In this document: one piece after another, positions 46,706 through 54,499 of the stretch
Numbering within the stretch: position 1 is the first letter of the stretch
How the letters are laid out: each line of letters opens with the position of its first letter
Origin: UBA987 sp002292105
Lineage (GTDB): Bacteria > Bacteroidota > Bacteroidia > NS11-12g > UBA9320
Assembly (NCBI GenBank): GCA_943846675.1
Contig: OX044357.1
Span: 1,240,001 to 1,304,000 of the forward strand
Length of the DNA: 64,000 bases
Reading direction: 5' to 3'
The notes under the pieces: model-generated
Database searches by the model: none
What the model was told of the DNA's origin: nothing
Seen by the model: the letters and a program-made list of their open reading frames with translations, nothing else
Translations under genes and position numbers: made by a program

Positions 46706-47085
46706 TACAGATAATCGATGTCGTGCATAACACAAGCTTGAAATAAATCTTTTAAAAATTGATTATTTGCATAACCTCTTCCTGCTTCAACTTCAATAAC
46801 AGTTTTGTACTCTTTATTTAGACCATCTGCTTCAAAATATTTATCCAATTGTCCATTAATGCCAAATAATACTGGTACAATAATTTTCCCTTCTTTTTTT
46901 TTAGATGTTTCAACTAAAAAACCATTCTCCTCTAAATCATTCCTTACTGTTTCTAAAACAGCGTTACTGTCTAAAGTATGTATTTCTGAGTTTATTTTGC
47001 TTCTTTGATTATTGAACACATTGACAACCTTTATTAAGTGATTTGGAGTTTTTGCAGATTTAGGGAAGAAATGCCAATTTATCAT
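46702..47085 (-). pseudogene. PD-(D/E)XK endonuclease-like gene, 3' end removed at the IS
   Basis: About 128 codons remain; the frame then enters the IS and stops after four foreign residues (46687). It starts at the ATG at 47085 (MINWHFFPKS), 5 nt after a promoter box. The core DKYFEADGLNK followed by KTVIEVEAGRG has an E-x-D ... E-x-E arrangement like PD-(D/E)XK nucleases, then NQFLKDLFQACVMHDIDYLYV. Relatives I recall continue with an AVR-type segment and about 60 more residues, absent here. Its function is unproven; restriction or defence is the likely context, given the DrmB-like neighbour. Confidence 0.6.
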
Positions 47086-47090
47086 AGACC

Positions 47091-47098
47091 CAAAATTA
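47091..47098 (-). promoter_or_regulatory. -7 promoter box abutting the endonuclease-like start (leaderless candidate)
   Basis: On the minus strand TAATTTTG, an exact consensus match ending 5 nt before the ATG at 47085. The longer in-frame reading to 47106 would begin inside or upstream of the box. Confidence 0.5.
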
Positions 47099-47149
47099 TA
47101 AAACATCCTCCAAACGCCCTGTATCTAAATAGATATTACAGCCTGTTTC

Positions 47150-47299
47150 AGTGAAATATCACATCAATTGAAAATTAGAATTTGAGAGTTGAAAACGTTG
47201 ACTCATTAGTCCTGAATCAACCAGTCCTGCATCCTTCGTCAATCGTCCTGCATCAACAAGTCCTACGTCCTCCGTCAATTAAACATTAAGCATTAAGAA
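47150..47299. repeat. Repeat island 5: AGTCCTGC-type elements
   Basis: No gene. It contains TTTGAGAGTTGAAAACG heptamer-type sequence, then four degenerate copies of AGTCCTGCATC / CGTCAATC-type sequence related to the repeats in the 19.6-20.5 kb and 63.7-63.8 kb islands, and an AT-rich TTAAACATTAAGC end. Confidence 0.7.
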
Positions 47300-50200
47300 T
47301 TAAAAATTCCTCCCCAAACTCACCCGACTCACATTCGAGTTCAACACATTGTTATCGTACGTCCAAGCCAGGTCGTACCGCACGAAGTAGCCGAAGATGG
47401 AAGTGCGGAGGCCAAAGCCGCCGGAGTATACAATGGGGTTGCGGGCATTGAAAATGGTAATGGATAATCGGCCGTCTTCAACGCTGGTGATGTTCGAGAC
47501 GTTGGTTTTTTCTTTAGGGGATTTGCCATACCAAGCCGTGCCGACGTCAGCGAATCCGATAACCCATAAGTTTTGTAACAAGGCGTTTTTTAATGGCCGT
47601 TTGCCGAAATACGAATACATCGGGATCCATAATTCTGTATTCACAAAACCAAAGGTATTGCCCGATCGGGTATTCAAATTGAAGTTGCGGACACCATATA
47701 CGGGTTTGATAAACGACGCATTTTCAATGTTTATGCGGCTGTCTGTTACCGTTGGGCGATATTGGTTGCGGTTGCCACCGAGCACAAAAATGGTGTTGGC
47801 GCCGCCAGTGGAATTGCCCAATGATACGCTAGTGTTCCACAGGATGTCACATTTTAGTTTTTTACCGTATTGCGCGTTTAGCGTGTTTATAAAGCTGGCC
47901 TTACCCGTAGATACATTTTGTCTGTAGGCCGTATTGACATTCACCAACAAACCACGTTGCAATACCTTGCGGTGTGCCATTTGTGTGGAGTATTGAAAGC
48001 CTATGCCTTGCGTTAAGTTGAATTGCTTTCTGTCGCGTAATACGAGGAAGCTCTCGTCTTGAATGATTGGTGTAAAGTGATCGTATTGGGTGTACTGGTT
48101 AAACTGCACCGACATGTTAGAATTAAACTGCTTGGTGATTTCTGTACGCAACGCACGCATGCGTCGTTTGCCCAAATCCAGGTTTTGGTTATACCGTGTT
48201 TGCTCGGCCATGGCCGTAAAGCTCTTGCGCAGTTTGCCTAAACGGTTTACATATTTCAGTTGATACTGGAACACACTGAAATTGAAAGTCGTTCGCATTT
48301 TGCCTTCAATCAAGTGGTTTTTAAACTGATCTTCCAATTGCACACCGCCCACCAAACCCATTCTGTTGGTCATCTGGTTAATCGGGTCATATTCAGCGCC
48401 GAAGGCATCGGTCAAAAAGTTGTCGTTGTTAATTTGACTAATCAGTTTGGTCGCCCGTAAATTATTGGTGTGCTTTGGCACCTTGATAAAGGTATAGTCT
48501 ATCGTTTTTAACTTTTGTTCCGAAATGGCGTCTAAAGAATCCACGTTGTCGGGCACCGGAAACGGCGACTGGAAGTATACTTTTTGCGTTTTGTTTTGAT
48601 CGGCACTGTCAAAAAGTACGGGATTATTCTTTGAGGCGTTAATCACCTTTTCGGCAATGTTTTGAAGGATCTTTGTTTTTGACGGGTACAACACCGCACC
48701 AAAGTTTTCGCTGCTGTCTATGGCCGAAATATGGGTAAACAAATAGCCATTGTGCAGTACCATTTCCATGACATGGGTTCTGTCGGCATTGATTTGTTGT
48801 TCGATGATGCTGGTTTGGTAATTACTTAAGGCAAACGTTTGCTGATCGAGTTTATACGCATACGCATTGCGGATACCATTTTCGGTAGATAGATAACTCA
48901 GGTATTTGGCGTTAAGCTTAACCGGGTTCTCTTCGTTTTTATCGGCAGTGTTGGTTACGTTATTCATGCTGAGTACGTCTGCACCGTTTCTGAATAAATA
49001 GAAAATATCTGTTTGCCACTCCTTCATTAAAGGTTGGGTGGTGTTTTGATACAGGATTCGGGTAAAGTAAATGTTTCCATTGGCATCAAAATGCGGATGC
49101 TTGTCGTCGCTTTTCGATTGGGTTAACGCCTTGGTGCTCGACAAATATTTGTTGAGTAAATACAAAGACGATTTGCCTGATCGGGTTGCCGATACGATGA
49201 ATTCGCCTGTTTTGGGATAATAGTCAAAACCCGAAACAAAGTCGAAGGTGTCAAACACATGAACGGTGTTTATAGCCTTGTCTGCGTCGTACAACATCAA
49301 CTTGGGCACTTGGCCGTTAGACAGCACATACAGTTCCGTTTCGTTTTTCCATTTCAATAAAAACGCTTGGTCAACATGGAGTTGGCCATCGTAGGTGCTA
49401 AAATGGTCGTAGATTAAGGTGCGTTCTCTGCTGTCTCGGTTGTATAGTTCAATTTTGTTTCGTCCATCTTGCCAGTAGGCTGTAGCCACCATTTGGGCAT
49501 TGGGCGACAAAGCAGAGCCAAAATAATAGGCCGTATTGGGGTTGATGGCGTTCAACTCAGGTTCCTGAGGGATGCGTCGTTTTAACTCCAAACTGTAAAC
49601 GGCTTGATTGGCTGTAAACCATTCTGTATAAAGCTGCTTAGACGTCTTGCCAACCACAAAGTATAAGGCCGTTTCCACCTTTCGGGTAAGCCGCACCAAA
49701 TACAATATGCGTTGAATAGCGTCCGAGCTTTTTGTATCGTCGATATACAACCACATGTTTTGTCCGATCAAACGCTGGTTGTCGTAAGACAATTGATTAT
49801 ACGATTTAAACTGCTGGTTGTTAAAGGCATCACGCAAGAGGTTGTCTGTATCGGTGTCCCAACCGACCGCCAAAAACTGAACTAGGCCGTCGTGAAACCA
49901 AACCGGTAAATGCAACATGGCTGCATATTTAATGCGCTCTTGCACCGTTCCGCCATACAGCATTTCCAACAAGAGGTTTTCTGCAATACCTACAGAAATT
50001 TGGCTCATCAAATCTGGTATTTCTCCGGTAATGTATACGTGTACGTCGTTGTTCTGGATGTTGGTAATGCCGCCGGTGTTGAGCGGTTCAGGGTCGTTTT
50101 GAAGTGCATAGGTTCCGTTTAGTTTGGCACCCGAGGCATGCACATAGATGTTGATTTTACCGCTTAAGCGATAACCAATCTTTTCTTCAATTTGATTGAG

Positions 50201-50395
50201 CTTGTAAATGGAGGCGGGTAAAATAGACTTGGCTAATCGGGTAGAACTGTCGACAAAATAGAAATTGAAATGATCTGATTCCAAAAGCCACCAATCTTGA
50301 CTTTCTACCGTAACGCGCTGATTTCCTAAGTTTTGTCCGTATATGTTGGATGCACTCAGTAGGCAAAGTAAACAAATCATTCTTCCCAGTCGCAT
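47300..50395 (-). CDS. Large outer-membrane protein: MA-like domain, propeller and BamA-like barrel
   Basis: 1031 aa with a signal peptide (ICLLCLLSASNIYGQ). Residues about 30-260 resemble an M1/MA-type peptidase fold (FNFYFVDSSTRLA, then LPVWFHDGLVQFLAVG) but lack a clear HEXXH, so it is probably not an active protease. Residues about 285-560 carry repeated WD40/TolB-like blades (ALSPNAQMVATAYWQDGRN). The C-terminal 350 residues are a surface-antigen/BamA-like barrel ending RVSLGRNF. A degenerate -7 box is 5 nt before the ATG; the gene is divergent from rocD. The role is unknown; an envelope-assembly or surface function is inferred. Confidence 0.6.
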   Translation of the reverse strand: MRLGRMICLLCLLSASNIYGQNLGNQRVTVESQDWWLLESDHFNFYFVDSSTRLAKSILPASIYKLNQIEEKIGYRLSGKINIYVHASGAKLNGTYALQNDPEPLNTGGITNIQNNDVHVYITGEIPDLMSQISVGIAENLLLEMLYGGTVQERIKYAAMLHLPVWFHDGLVQFLAVGWDTDTDNLLRDAFNNQQFKSYNQLSYDNQRLIGQNMWLYIDDTKSSDAIQRILYLVRLTRKVETALYFVVGKTSKQLYTEWFTANQAVYSLELKRRIPQEPELNAINPNTAYYFGSALSPNAQMVATAYWQDGRNKIELYNRDSRERTLIYDHFSTYDGQLHVDQAFLLKWKNETELYVLSNGQVPKLMLYDADKAINTVHVFDTFDFVSGFDYYPKTGEFIVSATRSGKSSLYLLNKYLSSTKALTQSKSDDKHPHFDANGNIYFTRILYQNTTQPLMKEWQTDIFYLFRNGADVLSMNNVTNTADKNEENPVKLNAKYLSYLSTENGIRNAYAYKLDQQTFALSNYQTSIIEQQINADRTHVMEMVLHNGYLFTHISAIDSSENFGAVLYPSKTKILQNIAEKVINASKNNPVLFDSADQNKTQKVYFQSPFPVPDNVDSLDAISEQKLKTIDYTFIKVPKHTNNLRATKLISQINNDNFLTDAFGAEYDPINQMTNRMGLVGGVQLEDQFKNHLIEGKMRTTFNFSVFQYQLKYVNRLGKLRKSFTAMAEQTRYNQNLDLGKRRMRALRTEITKQFNSNMSVQFNQYTQYDHFTPIIQDESFLVLRDRKQFNLTQGIGFQYSTQMAHRKVLQRGLLVNVNTAYRQNVSTGKASFINTLNAQYGKKLKCDILWNTSVSLGNSTGGANTIFVLGGNRNQYRPTVTDSRINIENASFIKPVYGVRNFNLNTRSGNTFGFVNTELWIPMYSYFGKRPLKNALLQNLWVIGFADVGTAWYGKSPKEKTNVSNITSVEDGRLSITIFNARNPIVYSGGFGLRTSIFGYFVRYDLAWTYDNNVLNSNVSRVSLGRNF

Positions 50396-50472
50396 TGTAT
50401 CAAAATAACGAAAAAATGTTGAAAGTGTTACGCTTAGCCATGTATTAAATTGGTAAAAGGATTTGCGTGCGA

Positions 50473-50480
50473 TACATTTG
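50473..50480 (+). promoter_or_regulatory. -7 promoter box abutting the rocD start (leaderless candidate)
   Basis: TACATTTG ends 4 nt before the ATG at 50485. A TTGG at 50450-50453 sits 19 bp upstream, fitting the -33 box. The in-frame GTG at 50467 lies upstream of the box and is rejected as the start. Confidence 0.6.
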
Positions 50481-50484
50481 CGAT

Positions 50485-51705
50485 ATGATTAATCAAGACA
50501 CGTATTTTACGGATTTAGAAGATAAATATGGCGCACACAATTACAAACCATTGCCGGTTGTGATTGATAGAGGAGAAGGCGTTCATGTTTGGGATGTGAA
50601 CGGAAAACAGTACTACGATTTTCTTTCAGCATACAGTGCATTGAATCAAGGTCATTGCCATCCAAGAATCATCCAAGCCTTAAAAGATCAAGCCGATAAA
50701 TTAACGCTAACGAGTCGTGCTTTTTACAACAGCGTACTCGGCGAATGTGAAAAATACATCACAGGGATATTCGGTTACGATAAAGTGTTGATGATGAACT
50801 CTGGTGTTGAGGCTGTTGAAACGGCTATCAAACTATGCCGTAAATGGGCCTATGAAGTAAAGAAGCTTCCAGAAGGACAAGCAAAAATCATTGTGGTTAC
50901 AGAAAACTTTCACGGAAGAACCTTAGGCGTTGTTTCTTTTTCTAATGATCCAGATAGTTACGATGGTTACGGACCCTTTCTTCCTGGGTTTGAGTTAATT
51001 CCGTACAACGACCTTGGCGCTATGGAACAAGCCATAAAGCAACCTAACGTGGCCGGCGTTATGATAGAACCTATTCAAGGTGAAGCAGGCGTAATTGTGC
51101 CAGACCAAGGATACTTAGAAAGCATCAGCAAATGGTGTAAAGAATCAAACGTCTTGTTTATTGCCGACGAGGTACAAACGGGTATCGCCAGAACAGGGAA
51201 AATGTTGGCTACGGACCATGAAGATTGCAGACCAGACATCATCGTGTTGGGTAAGGCGTTATCTGGTGGTGTTTTGCCAGTATCAGCTGTTTTAGCGGAT
51301 GACGAAATTATGCTCACCATCAAACCAGGTCAGCACGGTTCTACGTATGGTGGCAATCCATTGTCGTGTGCCGTTGCTATGGAAGCCCTTAAGGTTGTTG
51401 AAGACGAAGGATTGGTTGACAATGCACAGCGATTGGGCGAAATATTCAGAGAACGCATGCGAGCGATACAATCTCCTTTGGTTACAGCAGTAAGAGGTAA
51501 AGGACTTTTAAACGCCATAGATATTACGCCGTTCGGAGATGGTAAAACCGCCTACGACGTTTGTCTGCTATTGCGCGATAACGGTTTGCTTGCCAAACAA
51601 ACACACGTACATACCATTCGTTTTGCGCCACCTTTGGTCATTACCGAAGAGCAGATTCACGAATGTGCCGATATCATCGAATCAACGATTATGGGTCTTC
51701 AGTAG
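50485..51705 (+). CDS. rocD: Ornithine aminotransferase
   Basis: 406 aa, class III PLP aminotransferase. YGAHNYKPLPVVI at the N-terminus, SAYSALNQGHCHPRI, MMNSGVEAVETAIKL, the PLP-phosphate region FHGRTLGVVSFS, the DEVQTGIARTG motif and the Schiff-base Lys257 in VLGKALSGGVLP are all present. It converts ornithine and 2-oxoglutarate to glutamate semialdehyde and glutamate. The start at 50485 follows a promoter box by 4 nt. An SSAT-like acetyltransferase lies downstream, which fits ornithine/polyamine metabolism. Confidence 0.94.
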   Translation: MINQDTYFTDLEDKYGAHNYKPLPVVIDRGEGVHVWDVNGKQYYDFLSAYSALNQGHCHPRIIQALKDQADKLTLTSRAFYNSVLGECEKYITGIFGYDKVLMMNSGVEAVETAIKLCRKWAYEVKKLPEGQAKIIVVTENFHGRTLGVVSFSNDPDSYDGYGPFLPGFELIPYNDLGAMEQAIKQPNVAGVMIEPIQGEAGVIVPDQGYLESISKWCKESNVLFIADEVQTGIARTGKMLATDHEDCRPDIIVLGKALSGGVLPVSAVLADDEIMLTIKPGQHGSTYGGNPLSCAVAMEALKVVEDEGLVDNAQRLGEIFRERMRAIQSPLVTAVRGKGLLNAIDITPFGDGKTAYDVCLLLRDNGLLAKQTHVHTIRFAPPLVITEEQIHECADIIESTIMGLQ

Positions 51706-51708
51706 GCC

Positions 51709-51861
51709 TTGTTTTCCAACGATAATATTGTTGTCATTGAGATCGCGTTTGTCGTGGTTACTTTGTTATATGCCGGGTGTTTAGTATACAAATCCGAGAT
51801 CGATTACCCAATATGTTGGAATGGCTTTGAGTCATACCGCGAAAGACCCTTTACATACTAA
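51709..51861 (+). CDS. Possible small membrane protein (TTG start)
   Basis: 50 codons from TTG at 51709 to TAA at 51859-51861. It has one hydrophobic helix (IVVIEIAFVVVTLLYAGCLV) followed by a charged and aromatic tail (YKSEIDYPICW, then ESYRERPFTY). It fits neatly between rocD (3 bp gap) and the next gene (12 bp gap), which supports a real gene. Against it: a TTG start, no homologue recalled, and a length at which chance frames are common. Confidence 0.35.
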   Translation: MFSNDNIVVIEIAFVVVTLLYAGCLVYKSEIDYPICWNGFESYRERPFTY

Positions 51862-51873
51862 GAAATTGAATAC

Positions 51874-52317
51874 GTGAACATAAGAAAAGGAACAGAAGGA
51901 GACATCAAGGCATTACTTGCTTTGATACAAGAATTAGCCGTTTTTGAGAAAGAACCAGACGCCGTGGTGGTAACCGAAGAAGAACTGCTTGCCGATGGTT
52001 TTGGACCTAATCCGTTATACGGGTTTTTTGTAGCTGAAGTAGAAGGAGAGATCGTTGCCATATCGCTTTATTATTATCGATATAGCACCTGGAAAGGCAA
52101 GTGTTTGTATTTGGAAGACCTAATCGTCACTGAACCGCATAGAGGAAGGGGGATAGGCAAGGCCTTGTTTCAAACCACCTTAGACAAAGCCAAGGCAGAT
52201 GGTTGCCGCAAAATGAACTGGCAGGTACTGGATTGGAATACACCGGCTATTGAGTTCTACAAAGACTTTAACGCCGGTTTAGACGGCGAATGGATTAATG
52301 GTTACATTGATTTGTAA
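51874..52317 (+). CDS. GNAT acetyltransferase, SSAT-like
   Basis: 147 aa from GTG. N-terminal NIRKGTEGDIKALLALIQEL, then YYRYSTWKGKCLYLEDLIV, the acetyl-CoA loop PHRGRGIGKALF (R-x-x-G-x-G near residue 92), and WNTPAIEFYKDFNA. The Y-S-T-W-K-G-K-x-L-Y-L-E-D segment is typical of spermidine/diamine acetyltransferase relatives, so the substrate may be a polyamine or a small amine. This fits its place 168 bp after ornithine aminotransferase. The next acetyltransferase starts at the base after its stop codon. Confidence 0.82.
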   Translation: MNIRKGTEGDIKALLALIQELAVFEKEPDAVVVTEEELLADGFGPNPLYGFFVAEVEGEIVAISLYYYRYSTWKGKCLYLEDLIVTEPHRGRGIGKALFQTTLDKAKADGCRKMNWQVLDWNTPAIEFYKDFNAGLDGEWINGYIDL

Positions 52318-52821
52318 ATGAATGTGCTTAAAACACCTCGACTAGACCTCAGGAAATTCGAAACCGACGATGCGGAGTTTTTCTTTAACATGAATAGCGA
52401 TCCAGAAGTTCTTCGCTATACAGGCGATGTCAATTTTGAAAGTGTAGCGGCAGCCAGACAGTTTATCGAAAAATATGACCACTATTCGAAACATGGCTAT
52501 GGCCGATGGACGGTAGTGTTGCGTCAAACAGGAGAAACCATTGGGTTTTGCGGATTAAAAAATCATCCAGACGAAGGATACATTGATTTGGGCTATCGAT
52601 TCTTACAAGAGCATTGGGGGCAAGGTTATGCCTCAGAAGCCGCACAAGCCTGCGTGTATTATGGTTTGCATCATTTAGGACTGAACGAAATTGTTGGCCG
52701 AACGGCTGAAGAAAACAAGGCCTCTATTCGGGTTTTAGAGAAATCCGGAATGAAGTTTTGGAAGTACGCACCCTGCGAGGGTATCGAAAACTCTGTGTTT
52801 TATAAAATCACGAAGACATAA
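52318..52821 (+). CDS. GNAT acetyltransferase, RimJ/RimL-like
   Basis: 167 aa. TPRLDLRKFETDDAEFFFNM at the N-terminus, IGFCGLKNHPDEGYIDLGYR, the CoA loop HWGQGYASEAAQACVYYG, and the conserved RTAEENKASIRVLEKSGMKF segment are typical of the RimJ/RimL branch, which acetylates protein N-termini or small molecules. It begins directly at the base after the previous stop (TAA-ATG), so the two acetyltransferases are translationally linked. A terminator follows its stop. Confidence 0.85.
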   Translation: MNVLKTPRLDLRKFETDDAEFFFNMNSDPEVLRYTGDVNFESVAAARQFIEKYDHYSKHGYGRWTVVLRQTGETIGFCGLKNHPDEGYIDLGYRFLQEHWGQGYASEAAQACVYYGLHHLGLNEIVGRTAEENKASIRVLEKSGMKFWKYAPCEGIENSVFYKITKT

Positions 52822-52851
52822 AAAAAGCCGCATCCTGAATGGAAGCGGCTT
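52820..52851. terminator. Bidirectional terminator between the GNAT and DUF2853 genes
   Basis: AAGCCGC-a-TCC-tgaat-GGA-a-GCGGCTT forms a 10-bp stem. A run of A residues on the left gives a T-run for minus-strand transcripts (DUF2853 gene); the right side is T-rich further on. It serves two convergent genes. Confidence 0.8.
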
Positions 52852-52871
52852 GAATCTTTTTATTGCACTTC

Positions 52872-53219
52872 TTAAGAAGTTGCAGCGTATACAGACTCTT
52901 TCTTGTAATGCTTTACAAGTAAGTAGTAAAATATAGCGCGGTATTTATTTCTGTTTGAAGAACCCATTTGCTCACATACGGCGTCGCATGCTGCAGCTAA
53001 TTTGTCTCCGTCACCTAAACCAAGTTTCTTTTTCAAGAAGTTGTTTTGAACAGTTTCCATTTCGCTACCTTGAGTACACGAAACAGTACTTGCATCTTTG
53101 TTGTAAATAGACGGGCCTAAACCTTTAGCTACCGCGGTTAGTAACGCGTCGTCATACTTAATTCCCATTTTGTCCATTGATGCCTTGTAGGTTGACATTG
53201 CTTCGTCGAATTTGCTCAT
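52872..53219 (-). CDS. DUF2853 family protein
   Basis: 115 aa, soluble and alpha-helical. MSKFDEAMSTYKASMDKMGI, AKGLGPSIYNKDASTVSC, NNFLKKKLGLGDGDKL and SNRNKYRAIFYYLLVKHYKK match DUF2853 across the full length. The function is unknown; small DUF2853 proteins are common as single genes in Bacteroidota and Proteobacteria. It has its own promoter box (53253-53260) and shares a terminator with the convergent acetyltransferase gene. Confidence 0.88.
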   Translation of the reverse strand: MSKFDEAMSTYKASMDKMGIKYDDALLTAVAKGLGPSIYNKDASTVSCTQGSEMETVQNNFLKKKLGLGDGDKLAAACDAVCEQMGSSNRNKYRAIFYYLLVKHYKKESVYAATS

Positions 53220-53252
53220 TTCTTTGTGTTATTTAATGTTAATGATATTTCC

Positions 53253-53260
53253 CAAAGTTA
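53253..53260 (-). promoter_or_regulatory. -7 promoter box for the DUF2853 gene
   Basis: On the minus strand TAACTTTG, an exact TAnnTTTG match, 33 nt before the ATG. Confidence 0.55.
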
Positions 53261-53331
53261 AACAATTTCCGTACCACTTGCCTAGCGGCAATCGGCAAAG
53301 TGGACAAACTGTGGGTTGAAAACCAAATTAA

Positions 53332-54123
53332 CTAGTTAGATGATTTGTTCTTCAGAATTTTTTCTAACTGCTCTTCGGCTGTTAATCCAACAAGTTGGTT
53401 GTCTAACATCGATTTGGCTGTTGCAGCCTGTGAACTTTCAGGGTATTGACTGATGATTACGTTTAACACCGACTTGGCTTCATCAATATCACCGTTCTTT
53501 TCCAGTTTGTCGGCATACACCATCATTACAGATGGACCTATTTTAGATTCCGGATACTTCGTTTGAAACATAGACAATGCATCAATAGATGCTTGCATAC
53601 CTTGGGTTTGTTCCAAAATGGCCGCATGTTTGAAATAATACACGTCGTTTCCGTCCATATCGTCATCTTCAGCAAGGGCTAACAAGGCTTCTCCTAAAGA
53701 ACGCATGTCTGTAACGCTGAGCATGGTGTTTTGCTGAACACTTTCAAATGCTGCTACGGCTACCTTGTAATTTTTCTCCTTTAGCTCCGCTTTGGCAACA
53801 ACAAGGGCAATGTCGTTGGCGTTTTGGTCTTCCGGGTATTGGGTTAGGTATTGGTTGGCGTACTTTTTGGCCAACGTTGTTGAATCAACCATCAGGTAGT
53901 AAAAACTGATGTTTTCGAGATAAGCCTTACTCACGCTATCTGCAGGATAGGTATCCACATATGTGGCTTGTAGGTTGGCTAAATCAGCGCGGCCTTGCCC
54001 AGATTGCTGTTTGTCTAACTCTGCCGTTAAGCTGTCAATCTTATTACGCAAATCTGTTTGCGGGTTGCCACAGCCAGTGACTACGAATAGGCCAATGACC
54101 AATGTATACAAAAATGTTTTCAT
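53332..54123 (-). CDS. TPR-type lipoprotein
   Basis: 263 aa from the ATG at 54123, chosen because it begins a lipoprotein signal (MKTFLYTLVIGLFVVTGC). The body is helical, with tetratricopeptide-like spacing (for example SKAYLENISFYYLMVDSTTL and ESKIGPSVMMVYADKLEKNG), similar to outer-membrane tetratricopeptide lipoproteins of the BamD/YfgM type. It is 7 bp from the CoA-binding protein gene stop and probably in the purB operon. The partner is unknown. Confidence 0.75.
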   Translation of the reverse strand: MKTFLYTLVIGLFVVTGCGNPQTDLRNKIDSLTAELDKQQSGQGRADLANLQATYVDTYPADSVSKAYLENISFYYLMVDSTTLAKKYANQYLTQYPEDQNANDIALVVAKAELKEKNYKVAVAAFESVQQNTMLSVTDMRSLGEALLALAEDDDMDGNDVYYFKHAAILEQTQGMQASIDALSMFQTKYPESKIGPSVMMVYADKLEKNGDIDEAKSVLNVIISQYPESSQAATAKSMLDNQLVGLTAEEQLEKILKNKSSN

Positions 54124-54130
54124 GTGAATT

Positions 54131-54499
54131 TTAATAATTACCAATGCTTAGCATAACCAAAGTACATGCCTCTATACACTCAATACCTTTTTTCTCTAAG
54201 CGCTGACATAGCTCGTCATTTTCTGCACCTGGATTAAAGACCACACGTTTGGGTTCCAAGGCAAATAAGTATTGATAGTATTCGGTTTGATGGCGGGCAC
54301 CGAGATACATCGTCACCGTGTCGATGTCTTCATACATTTTTGGCGACTTGTCAATGTCTTGGCCATTGATTGCACCATCTTTGATTCCCAATAATTCAAC
54401 CGGGTGTTTGTAATGCATTAATTCCGTTGCTGCCCGATGTGAATATCGCTCTGTAACCGGACTTGCACCCAATACCAATGTTTTTTTTGCTGTGCTCAT
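54131..54499 (-). CDS. CoA-binding domain protein (YccU-like)
   Basis: 122 aa, a single Rossmann-like CoA-binding domain: TLVLGASPVTERYSHRAATEL at the N-terminus, DTVTMYLGARHQTEYY, and KRVVFNPGAENDELCQRLEK. The family is widespread and poorly characterised. Its start codon overlaps the end of purB by 1 bp, so it is translated from the purB message. Confidence 0.82.
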   Translation of the reverse strand: MSTAKKTLVLGASPVTERYSHRAATELMHYKHPVELLGIKDGAINGQDIDKSPKMYEDIDTVTMYLGARHQTEYYQYLFALEPKRVVFNPGAENDELCQRLEKKGIECIEACTLVMLSIGNY

